Source: Kitasatospora sp. NBC_01246
GTDB lineage: Bacteria > Actinomycetota > Actinomycetes > Streptomycetales > Streptomycetaceae
Length of the DNA stretch: 64,000 bases
Direction: 5' to 3'
Assembly: GCF_036226505.1 (NCBI RefSeq)
Contig: NZ_CP108484.1
Location: 1,426,001-1,490,000 of the forward strand
The translations under genes were made by a program, and so were the position numbers. Below, in pieces: positions 1 through 13,100 of the stretch. The stretch's first letter is position 1. Each line of letters starts with the position of its first letter. The notes under the pieces are model-generated. The model did not search any database and was not told the DNA's origin. It saw only the letters and a program-made list of their open reading frames with translations.

Positions 1-1044
<1,044 letters not shown>

Positions 1045-1145
1045 GCGCGGTCACTCCCTGGTCGGTCGCATACGGCAGGCGGTGTGGAACATCGGGCGGT
1101 GGAACAGTGGGCGGCGGAAGCACACCCCTCCTTGTCCGAGAAGCC

Positions 1146-4100
1146 CTAGGGCCGGTCCTGGTCGACCAGGGCGAACAGCTCGTCGTCGGTGGCCGCGTCG
1201 AGGTCGTCGTCGTCCCCCGCGCCGTCCGCGGCGGGCGCCGCGCAGGCGTCCAGCAGTTCCCGCAGACGGGCGGTGACGCGGCGGCGCGACTCCTCGTCGG
1301 TGAGGGCGCCCGCCAGGGAGTCGCCGACCGCCCGGAGGCCGGCCATCACCGGGTCCTCGTCGTCCTCGGGGAGCGCGAGCGCGCCGAGGATGTGGTCGGT
1401 GACCCGGGTCGGGCTGGGGTGGTCGAAGACCAGGGTCACCGGCATCCGCAGGCCGCTCAGGGCGGCCAGCCGGTTGCGCAGTTCGACCGCGGTGAGCGAG
1501 TCCACGCCGAGTTCCTTGAAGGCGCGGGCGTCCCGCACCTGGGCCGGGTCGGAGTGCCCGAGGACGGCGGCGACCTGCGCGGTGACCAGGTCGAGCAGCG
1601 TGCTGCGCCGGTCCGCCCCGGACAGCCGGGCCAGGCGCTCGGCGAGGGACTGCGATCCGTCGCCGCCCGCCGCGGCGGTGCGCCGGACCACCGCGGTCCG
1701 CACCAGGTCGCGCAGCGGCGCGGGCACGCCGTCGGGGTCGGCGCGCAGGGCGCGGGTGTCGAGCCTGGCCGGGACGACCACGGGCTCGCCGGCGGCGAGC
1801 GCGGCGTCGAAGAGGGCCAGCCCCTCCTCCGCCGTCATCGGCACCAGCCCGCCGCGGGCCATCCGGGCGCGGTCGGCCTCGGCGAGGTGCCCGGTCATTC
1901 CGCTGGCCTGGTCCCACAGACCCCAGGCGAGCGAGAGCCCGGCCCGGCCGCTCGCGGCGCGGTGCGCGGCGAGGGTGTCGAGGAAGGTGTTGGCGGCGGC
2001 GTAGTTGGCCTGGCCGGCGGCGCCGTTGACGCCGGCGATGGAGGAGTAGAGGACGAACGCGGCCAGGTCGAGGTCGCGGGTGAGGTCGTGCAGGTGCCAG
2101 GCGGCGTCCAGCTTCGGCCGCAGGACGCGGTCGACCTGGGCCGCGTCGAGCGAGGTGAGCACCCCGTCGTCGAGGACGCCGGCCGCGTGGACGACGCCGG
2201 TCAGCGGGTGCTTCTCCGGGATGTCGGCCAGCAGGCCGGCCAGTGCCGCGCGGTCGGCGGTGTCGCAGGCGGCGAGGGTCACCCGGGCACCGGCCGCGCG
2301 GAGTTCGGCGGCCAGCGGGCCGGCCCCCTCGGCGGCCGCGCCGCTGCGGCTCGCCAGCAGCAGGTGCCGGACACCATGGGCGTGCACCAGGTGGCGGGCG
2401 ATCATCCCGCCGAGCAGCCCGGTGGCGCCGGTGATCAGGACGGTGCCGTCGGGGTCGAGCGCGGGCGCCACGGTCAGGACGTTCTTGCCCACGTGCCGGG
2501 CCTCGCGCAGGTGCCGGAAGGCGTCCCGGGCCCGGCGCACGTCCCAGGCCCGGACCGGTGAGAGGGTCAGCGCGCCGGCCCGGAAGAGGTCCAGGATCTC
2601 GCGCAGCATCACCCCGATCCGCTCCGGTCCGGCGTCGACGAGGTCGTAGGCGCGGTAGGTGACGCCCTCGTGGTCGCGCGCGACGTCGGCCGCGGCCCGG
2701 ATGTCGGTCTTGCCCATCTCCACGAACCGGCCGCCCGGCACCGTCAGCCGCAGCGACGCGTCGACGTACTCGCGGGCCAGCGAGTTGAGCACCACGTGGA
2801 CGCCCCGGCCGCCGGTCGCGGTGCGGACGCGCTCCTCGAAGTCGAGGGACCGCGAGGAGGCGCGGTGCGCCTCGTCGACGCCGAGGTCACGGAGCACCCC
2901 CTGCTTGGCGGGGCTCGTGGTGCCGTAGACCTCCGCCCCGAGGTGGCGGGCCAGTTGGACGGCGGCCATGCCGACGCCGCCGGTGGCCGCGTGGATCAGC
3001 ACCCGCTCCCCGGCCCGCAGCCCGGCGAGGTCCACCAGGCCGTAGTAGGCGGTGAGGTGGACGACCGGGACGGACGCGGCCTCCGCGAAGGACCAGCCCT
3101 CCGGCATCGGGGCGATCATGCGCCGGTCGGCGACGGCCACCGGGCCGAAGGCGTGGAAGAACATCCCGACCACCCGGTCCCCGAGCGCGAACTCGGTTAC
3201 GTCCGGGGCCACTTCGGTGACGATGCCGGCCCCTTCGCTGCCGAGGACGACCTCGCCCGGGTACATCCCGAGGGCCATCAGGACGTCCCGGAAGTTCAGC
3301 CCGGCCGCCCGGACGGCGACCCGGACCTGGCCCGGCTCCAGCGGCCGGTCGGCGGTGTCGGCGGGCACCAGCGCCAGGCTGTCCAGCGTGCCGACCTCGG
3401 GGATCTCCAGCCGCCAGGCGGCGGAGTCCGGCACCGGGAGGGCCGGCCGGCTCGCCGCCGGGACGAGCCGGGGGACGAAGCACTCGGCGCCGCGCAGCAC
3501 CAGCTGGGGCTCACCGGTGGCCAGCGCGGCGGGCAGCGACCGGGCGGCGGCCTCGCCGTCGAGGTCGACCAGCCGGAAGCGCCCGGGGTTCTCGGTCTGG
3601 GCGGTCGCCAGCAGGCCGCGGACACCGGCCTGGACCGGGTCGCCGGCGAGGGAGTCGACCGTCAGCACGACGAGTTCGGTGCCCTCCAGCCGCTCGTCCG
3701 CCAGCCAGGACCGGACCAGGTCGAGCGTCCGATGCACGGCCCGGCGGGCGGCGTCGGCGACACCCGCTCCGGTGTCCGCCCGGTCCGCCGGCCGGTCCGC
3801 GGGCGCCAGGACGACGGCCGGGCGGGGGCCGGCCGACGCGGCCAGGGCCGCCGGGTCGGGGAAGGAGGCCGGCCGGCCCAGCTCGGCGGGCCACCAGTCG
3901 GGCAGCTCACCGAGCACGGCCCAGCCGGTGGTGTCGGGGTCCGCCGGCGCGGGCCGCAGCGGCACCAGGTCGACCAGGTGCAGCGCGTCGGGCGTCCCCG
4001 CCCCGGCGGCGAGCGCCGCGCGGGCGGCGGGCCGCAGGACCAGCGAGTCGACGGTCAGCACCGGCGCGCCGGTGCCGTCGGCGAGCGCCACCGACACCGC

Positions 4101-7100
4101 GTCGGCGCCGACCGGGCTGATCCGGGCACGGACCCGGGTGGCGCCGGAGGCGTGCACCCGCACGCCCTGCCAGGCGAACGGCAGTCCGCCCTCCCGGTCG
4201 TCGACGAGCAGCAGGGGGTGCAGCGCGCTGTCGAACAGGCCCGGGTGCACGAGGTGCCCGTCGGGCTGCTCGCCCTCCAGCACGGCCTCGGCGTAGAGGT
4301 CCTCGCCCAGCCGCCAGAGCCGGCGCAGCCCGCGGAAGCCCGGTCCGTACCGGTAGCCGTCGGCGGCGAGCCGCTCGTACGCCCCGTCGAGGTCCACCTC
4401 GGCGGCACCGGCGGGCGGCCAGGCGCGCAGCTCGACCGGGGAGCCGCCGGTCGAGCCGAGTACGGCCTCGACGTGGTCGGTCCACGGCGGCGCGGCCTCG
4501 TCCGTCCCGGTGCGGGAGTGGACGCTCACCCGGCGGCGGCCCTCCTCGTCGGCCGGTGACACCACGGCCCGGACCAGGACGCCGCCGCGCTCCGGCACGA
4601 CCAGCGGGGCGGTGATGGTCACCTCCTCAAGGCAGGGTGCGCCGACCCGGTCGCCGATCGCGGTCAGCAGGTCGGCGAAGGCCGTCCCGGGTACCAGGAC
4701 GCGGTCGAACACGGTGTGGTCGGCCAGCCACGGCCGGGTGTCCAGGGCGAGCCGCCCGGTCAGGACCAGCCCGCCGTCCGGCAGGTCGACGGCCGTCCCG
4801 ACCAGCGGGTGGCCGGTGCCGGCCAGCCCGGCGGCGGTGACGTCGGTGGCGGCGGTGACGGGGCCGAGCCAGAACCGCTCGCGCTGGAACGGGTAGGTGG
4901 GCAGGTCGACCGGCCGGCCGGGGACGGCGCCGAGCGGGCGCGTCCAGTCCACCGGGACCCCGCGCACGTACAGTTCGGCGGCGCTGCCCAGGAACTGGTC
5001 GAGGCCGCCCCGGTCGCGCCGGAGCGATCCGGTGACCGCGACCGCGGGCCGGTCGCCGCTCTCGGCCCGGTCGCGGATCCCGACGGTGAGCACCGGGTGC
5101 GGGCTGCACTCCACGAACACGCCGTGCCCGGTGGCCAGCAGCTCGCCGACCACCTCGTCGAGGCGGACGGTGCGGCGGAGGTTCTCGTACCAGTAGGCGG
5201 CGCCCATCTCCGCCGTGTCGAGCCGGCCGCCGGTGACGGTGGACCACATCGGCACGGTGCCGGAGACCGGGGCGACCGGGCCGAGTTCGGCCAGCAGCCG
5301 CTCCCGGAGCGGCTCGACCTGGACGGAGTGCGACCCGTAGTCGACGGGGATCCGCCGCACCTGGACGTCCGCCGCGAGCAGCTCGGCCTCGAAGGCGTCC
5401 AGCGCGTCGACCCAGCCGGACACCACGGTCGCGCGCGGTCCGTTCACCGCGGCGACCGAGAGCCGGCCGTCCCGGCCGGCCAGGGCAGCCGTCACCTCGG
5501 CCTCGGGCAGCGGGACGGACAGCATGCCGCCCGAGCCAGCCAGTTCGGTCAGGGCCCGGCTGCGCAGCACCACGATCCGGGCGGCGTCCGCGAGCGAGAG
5601 GCCGCCCGCCACGTGGGCGGCCGCGATCTCGCCCTGGGAGTGCCCGACGACGGCGGCGGGGTGGACGCCCAGCGAGCGCCAGAGCTCCGCCAGCGACACC
5701 ATCACCGCGAACAGTGCGGGCTGCACCACGTCGACCCGGTCCAGCGAGGGAGCGTCCTCGGCGCCCGTCACGACCGCCAGCACCGACCAGCCGGTGAGCT
5801 CGCCGATCGCCCGGTCGCACGCCCGCAGGGCCTGCTCGAACACCGGGGCGGTGGCGACCAGTTCGCGGGCCATCCCGATCCACTGGGAGCCCTGGCCGGG
5901 GAAGACGAACACCACCTCGCCGGGTTCCTCGGTCCGTTCGCCGAGCACCGCCCGGGCGTGCGGCTCCCCGGCGGCCACGGCCCGCAGGGCCGTCCGCAGG
6001 TCCTCGGCGCCGTCGCCGAGCACCACGGCACGGTGCTCGAACTCCGACCGGGTGGCGAGCAGGGCCGCGGCGACCTGCGCCGGGTCGTCCACCGGCCGGT
6101 CGGCGAGCTGGCCTGCCTGGGCCCGCAGGGCCGGCAGGCTCCGGGCCGAGAGCACCCACGGCACGACGCCCGGGGCCCGGACGGCGGCCGGGGCGACGGG
6201 CACCGCGGCGGGCGGCTGCTCGATGATCACGTGGGCGTTGGTGCCGCTGATGCCGAAGGACGAGACCGCGCCGCGCCGGGCCGCGCCGCCGGCCGGCCAG
6301 GGCCGGCTGCCCGCGAGCAGCTCCACCCCGCCCGCCGTCCAGTCCACGTGCGGGGACGGCTCGTCGGCGTACAGGCTCCGGGGCAGCACCTCGTGCCGCA
6401 GCGCCATGACCAGCTTGATGATGCCCGCGACGCCGGCGGCGGCCTGGGTGTGCCCGAGGTTGGACTTCACCGAGCCGAGGTAGAGCGGCCGGTCCGCGTC
6501 CCGGTCCCGGCCGTAGGTGGCCAGCAGGGCCTCCGCCTCGATCGGGTCGCCGAGCCGGGTGCCGGTCCCGTGCGCCTCGACCACGTCCACGTCGGCCGGG
6601 GTCAGCCCGGCGTTCGCCAGCGCCTGCCGGATCACCCGCTGCTGCGACGGGCCGTTCGGCGCGGTCAGGCCGTTGGACGCGCCGTCCTGGTTGACCGCCG
6701 AGCCGCGCACCACCGCGAGCACCTGGTGCCCGTTGCGCCGGGCGTCCGACAGCCGCTCCAGGACGAGCACACCGACGCCCTCGGACCAGCCGACGCCGTC
6801 GGCCGCGGCCGAGAACGGCTTGGACCGGCCGTCGGGGGCCAGGCCGCGCTGGCGGGCGAACTCGACGAAGGTGCCGGGCGTCGACATCACGGTGACGCCG
6901 CCGGCCAGGGCCATCGTGCACTCCCCCGCCCGCAGCGCCTGCGCGGCGAGGTGCACCGCCACCAGGGACGAGGAGCAGGCGGTGTCCACCGTGATCGCCG
7001 GACCGGTCAGACCGAAGGCGTAGGAGAGCCGGCCGGACAGCACGCTGCCGGTGTTGCCGGTCAGCAGGATGCCTTCGAGGTCCTCCGGCATCCGGTCCAC

Positions 7101-10100
7101 GCTGGGCGCGTAGTCGTGGTACATCTGCCCGGCGAACACGCCGGTCCGGCTGCCGCGCAGGGTGGCCGGGTCGATCCCGGCACGCTCCAGCGACTCCCAG
7201 GCCGTCTCCAGCAGCAGGCGCTGCTGCGGGTCCATGCCCAGGGCCTCGCGCGGCGAGATGTCGAAGAACGCGGCGTCGAAGTCGGCGGCGCCGTGCAGGA
7301 AGCCGCCGCCGGTCGCGTAGGTGTGGCCGGGCCGCTCGGGGTCCGGGTCGTACAGGTCCGCCGGCCAGCCCCGGTCCTGCGGGAAGCCGGACACCACGTC
7401 GCGCTCCTCGGCGACGACCCGCCACAGGGCCTCCGGGGAGTCCACCTCACCGGGGTAGCGGCAGGCCATCGCGACGATGGCGATCGGCTCGTCGGCCGTG
7501 GCCCGGTCAGGCCGGCCCGGCGCCTCCTCGGCCGCGGGCTCGCCGGTCAGCTCGGCCAGCAGGTGGGCGACCACCGCCCGGGGCGTCGGGTAGTCGAAGA
7601 CCAGCGTGGTCGGCACCCGCGAGCCGAGCGCCGCGGCCAGGCCGTTGCGGAGCTCGACGGCGGTCAGCGAGTCCAGCCCGAGGCTCTGGAAGGTCCGGTC
7701 CAGGTCGAGGGCGTCGGCGTCGGCGTGGCCGAGCACGGCGGCCGTGGTGTCCCGCACCAGCCCGGTCACGGCGGCCGCCCGGTCGGCGACCGGCAGCGCC
7801 GCCGCCCCGGCGAGCGGGCCGGCGGCGGCGCCGCGCCGCGCGGGGGTCCCGGCGCGGAGCAGGCCGCGCAGCAGTGGCGGCACCGGGCCGCCCGGGACGG
7901 CGGCGGTGTCGAAACGCATCGGCACCACCAGCGCGCGGCTCTGCCGCACCGCCAGGTCGAACAGCCGCACCCCCGTGTCGTGCGGCAGCGGGAGCACGCC
8001 CGTCCGGGCCATCCGCGCCATGTCGGCGTCCGTCAGGCTCTCGGCCATGCCGCCCGCCTGGGCCCACAGGCCCCAGGCCAGGGAGGTGGCCGGCAGGCCG
8101 TGCCGGACGCGGTGCTCGGCCAGCGCGTCGAGGAAGGCGTTGGCGGCCGAGTAGTTGGCCTGGCCGGCCGCGCCGATCTGGGCCGAGACCGAGGAGTAGA
8201 GCACGAAGGCGGTGAGGTCCAGCTCCCGGGTCGCCTCGTGCAGCGCCCACGCGGCGTCGACCTTGGGCCGGAGGACGGCGTCCACCCGCTCCGCGGTCAG
8301 GGCGGTGACGATGCCGTCGTCCAGCACACCGGCGGCGTGCACCACCGCCCGCACCGGATGCGCGGCCGGGACGTCGCGCAGCACGGCGTCCAGGGCCGCC
8401 CGGTCGGCGGCGTCGCAGGCGGCGACGGTCACCTCGGCCCCCAGCTCGGCGAGTTCGTCCCGCAGCAGGGCCGCCGACGGGGCCGCCGGGCCGCTGCGGC
8501 TCAGGACCAGCAGCCGCCGGACGTCGTGGACGCGGACCAGGTGCCGGGCCAGCGAAGCGCCCAGCTCGCCGGTGCCGCCGGTGAGCAGCAGCGTCCCCTC
8601 CGGGTCGAACCGGAGCTCCGGCGCGTCCGCCGCGGGCGCCAGCCGGGCCAGCCGCGGCGCCAGGACGACGCCGTCGCGCAGCGCCAGTTCCGGCTCGGCC
8701 ACGTCGGGCAGCGGCAGCGCCGCCGGGCCGGGCCGGCCGGTCACCGCGACGATCCTGAACCGCCCCGGGTGCTCGGTGCTCGCCGACCGGAGCAGACCGC
8801 GCACGCCCGCCGCGGCCACATCGGTCTCGTCGAGCACGAACGCCAGGCAGGCGTCGGCGAACCGCTCCTGCGCCAGCCAGCCCTGGACCAGTCGGAGCGC
8901 CCCCCGGGTCAGCTCGTGGGCCGAGGCGACGACGTCCGCGCCACCGGCGGGCACCGACACCGTGACGAGCGCCGGCACCGGACCGGACAGCGCGGCCGGA
9001 TCGGCGTCCCAGGCCAGCTCGACCTGGTCGGCGGACTCGGCCCCGGCCGTCCCGACCGGGGTCCAGTCCACCTGGAAGAGGTGCCTGGCGGCGGCGTCGG
9101 CGGGGCCGCGTGCCTCGCGCCAGGTGAGCGAGTCGACGGTCAGCACCGGCCGGCCGGCCGCGTCGGCGAGGTGCAGGCCCACCGCGTCGGGCCCCACCGG
9201 GGTGATCCGGACCCGCAGCCGGCCGGTCCCGGTCGCGTGGACCTCCACGCCCTGCCAGGCGAACGGCAGCAGGCGCGGGCCGTCCCCAGTGGTGGCGCCC
9301 GGCAGCCACGGGTGCAGGGCGGCGTCGAGCAGCGCGGGGTGGACGACGAAGGCGTCCTCGGCGGGCGCGGCCCGCTCGACCTCGGCGCAGAGCTCCGCAC
9401 CGGCCCGCCAGAGCCGCCGCAGCCCTCGGAAGGCCGGTCCGTAGGCGTAGCCGTGCTCGGCCAGCCGCCGGTAGACGTCCGTCGCGTCGACCTCGACCGC
9501 CTCCGGCGGCGGCCACGCCCCGGCCACCGACGGCTCGGCGACGGCCCGGCCGAGCAGACCGCTCGCGTTGCGCGTCCACTCGTCCTCGGCGTCGGCCCGC
9601 GAGTCGACGGCGATGTCCCGGCGCCCGGCGGCGTCCTCGGCCGACACGGTCACCCGGATCAGGGCGACGCCGTGCTCGGCGAGGGGCAGCGGCGCGGTCA
9701 CCGTCAGGTCCTCGATCCGGGGCGCGCCGACGCGGTCACCGGCCGCGACGGCCAGCTCGACGAAGGCCGCGCCGGGGAGCAGCAGTCCTCCGGGCACCAC
9801 GTGGTCGGCCAGCCAGGGGTGGGTGGCGAGGGAGATCCGCCCGGTCAGCACCGTTCCGCCGTCGGGGAGTTCGACCACGGCGGCGAGCAGCGGGTGGGCG
9901 GCGTCGGTGAGTCCGGCGGAGGCGACGTCACCCGTGACGGGCTCCAGCCAGTAGCGCTCGCGCTGGAAGGCGTACGTCGGCAGCTCGACCAGGCGCGGGT
10001 CATGGCCCGCGAACAGCGCCGGCCAGTCGACGTCCGTACCGTGGACGAAGGCGTGCGCGAGGGCCGTCACCGCCTGGCGGCACTCCGGCCGGTCCCCGCG

Positions 10101-13100
10101 CAGCGCGGGCGCGGCAGCGTCGACGAGGGCCGAGAGCACACCGTCCGGGCCGAGTTCGACCCAGGCGCCCACACCCGCCGCCTCGACCGCGTCCGCGAAA
10201 CGGACCGTGCGGGACACATGCTCCACCCAGTAGGCCGGGTCACACCACTCACCGTCGACCGGCAGGCCGGTGACCGTCGAGACCGCCGCAACGCGCGGCG
10301 GGTGGAAGGCCAGACCCGCCACCACCGCACGGAAGTCCTCCAACATCGGGGCCATCAGCGGAGAGTGGAACGCATGGCTCACCTCCAGCCGCTTGGTCCG
10401 GCGGCCCGGCAGCGCCTCAACGACCGCGCGAACCGCGCCCTCCGCACCCGAAACCACCACCGAAGTCGACGAGTTGACCGCCGCGACACCCACCTCCGCA
10501 AGCCCGGCGAGCAGCGGGAGGACCTCCTCCTCGGCCGCCTCCACCGCGACCATCGCCCCACCGGCGGGCAGCGCGTCCATCAACCGGGCCCGCGCCGACA
10601 CCAGCGCACACGCGTCCACCAGATCCAGAACCCCGGCCACATGCGCCGCCGCGATCTCACCCACCGAATGCCCCACCAGCACACGCGGAGCCACACCCCA
10701 GGAGGCGAGCAGCCGGAACAGCGCCACCTCCAGCGCGAACAGCGCCGGCTGCGCCAACCCCGTACGACCCAGCCCCTCACCCGAGGCGACGACCTCCGCC
10801 ACCGGCGCGTCGAGCACCGCGCACACCTCGTCGAACGCCGCCCGGAACACCGGGAACGCCTCGTACAACTCCCGCCCCATCCCCACCCGCTGACCACCCT
10901 GGCCCGCGAACAGGAACCCCACACCCGCCCGAACCGCACCCGCCCCGGCGGTGACCACATCCGAGCCCAGCACCACCGCCCGGTGCTCCAGCACCGCCCG
11001 CGACGACACCAACGACCACCCGACATCCACCGGGTCGACATCGCCCGAGGACGCCAGCTCCGCCACCCGGGCCAGCTGCCCGCCCAGCGCCTCCGCCGAC
11101 CGCGCCGACACCACCCACGGCACCACCGGCATCGTCGCCCGGTCACCGCCCACCGCGACCGCCGCCGGATCCCCCTCTTCGAGGATCACATGCGCGTTCG
11201 TGCCACTGATCCCGAACGAGGAGACCCCGGCGCGACGCGGACGGTCACCCGCGAACCACTCCCGGGCCTCGCCCAGCAACTCCACCGCCCCGGCCGTCCA
11301 GTCGACGTGGGGTGTCGGGGTGTCGAGGTGCAGGGATCGCGGCAGCAGACCGCTGCGCAGCGCCATCACCATCTTGATCACGCCGGCCACACCCGCGGCC
11401 GCCTGCGTATGCCCGATGTTCGACTTCACCGACCCCAGATACAGCGGCCGGTCCGCGTCCCGCCCGCGCCCGTACGTCGCCAGCAACGCCTCCGCCTCGA
11501 TCGGGTCACCCAGCCGCGTCCCCGTCCCGTGCGCCTCCACCGCGTCCACATCCGCCGCCGACAACCCCGCACTCGCCAACGCCTGCCGGATCACCCGCTC
11601 CTGCGAAGGACCGTTCGGCGCCGTCAGACCGTTCGACGCACCGTCCTGGTTCACCGCACTGCCCCGCACCACCGCCAACACCCGGTGACCCAACCGACGG
11701 GCATCCGAGAGCCGCTCCACGAGCAGCACCCCCACACCCTCCGACCAACCCGTCCCGTCCGCGTCCGCCGAGAACGACTTGCACCGACCGTCCGCCGCCA
11801 ACCCCCGCTGCCGCGAGAACTCCACGAACGTCCCCGGCGACGACATCACCGTCACCCCGCCCACCACACCCAACGCACACTCACCACCGCGCAACGCCTG
11901 CACCGCCAGGTGCAACGCCACCAGCGACGAGGAACAGGCGGTGTCCACGGTCAGCGCCGGACCGGTGAAGCCGAAGGCGTACGCGATCCGGCCGGACATG
12001 ACGCTCGGCGAACCACCGGTCAGCAGGAAGCCGTTCAGGTGCTCGGGGGCCGCGTGCCGCCGGGGTCCGTACTCCTCGGCACTGGCGCCGACGTAGACGG
12101 CGGTCGCGCTGCCGCGCAGGGTGTGCGGGTCGATGCCGGCGTGCTCGAAGGCCTCCCACGCCGTCTCCAGCAGCAGCCGCTGCTGCGGGTCCATGGCCAG
12201 CGCCTCCCGCGGCGAGATGCCGAAGAAGTCCGCGTCGAAGTCGGCGGCGCCGTCGAGGAATCCGCCGTGCCGGACCGGTCCGGGCGCCCAGCCCCGGTCG
12301 GCCGGGAAGCCGCTGATGACGTCGCGCTCGCCGGCGACCACGTCCCACAGGTCGGCCGGGGAGGAGACTCCGCCGGGGAAGCGGCAGCCGATGCCGACGA
12401 TCACCACCGGGTCGTCCGCCGCCACCGGCCGGACGGTGACCGGGGCCACCGGGTCGGGGGCGGCGTCGAACAGCGAGCGGTGCACGTGCGCGGCCAGCCG
12501 GCGCGGCGTGGGGTGGTCGAACACCAGGCCCGTGCGCAGCGGGAGTCCGGTCTCGGCGACCAGGGCGTCGCGCAGTTCGACCGAGGTCACCGAGGTGAGG
12601 CCGAGGTCGCGGAAGGCGCTGTCGACGTCGACACCGGCCGCGTCGGTGCCGAGGACCCGGGCGAGGGCGCGGGTGACCAGGTCGGTGGTGGCGGCGTCGG
12701 GGTCGGGCGCGTCGGCCAGCCGCTGCCGCAGCGCTTCGGCGCGGGAGGGCTCGTGCACCGGGTCGTCGCCGCGCGGGATGCCGAGCCAGTGCCGGTCCCG
12801 CTGGAAGGCGTAGCCGGGCAGGGGGATCCGGCGGGCGCCGGTGCCCTCGAACAGGCGCGGCCAGTCGACGCCGACGCCGTGCTCGAAGAGCCGGCCGAGG
12901 GAGTTCAGCAGCCGCGGCGGTTCGGCCTGGCCGCTCCGGAGCGCGGGCAGGGCGAGGGCCTCGGGCCGGGTGTCGCCGATCGCGCCGGTGAGCGCGGCGT
13001 CGGGGCCGATCTCCAGGAAGGCGGTGGCGGCGCAGCCGCGGACCGCGTCCGCGAACCGCACCGGCTGCCGCACGTTGCGGACCCAGTGGTCCGGCGAGGC

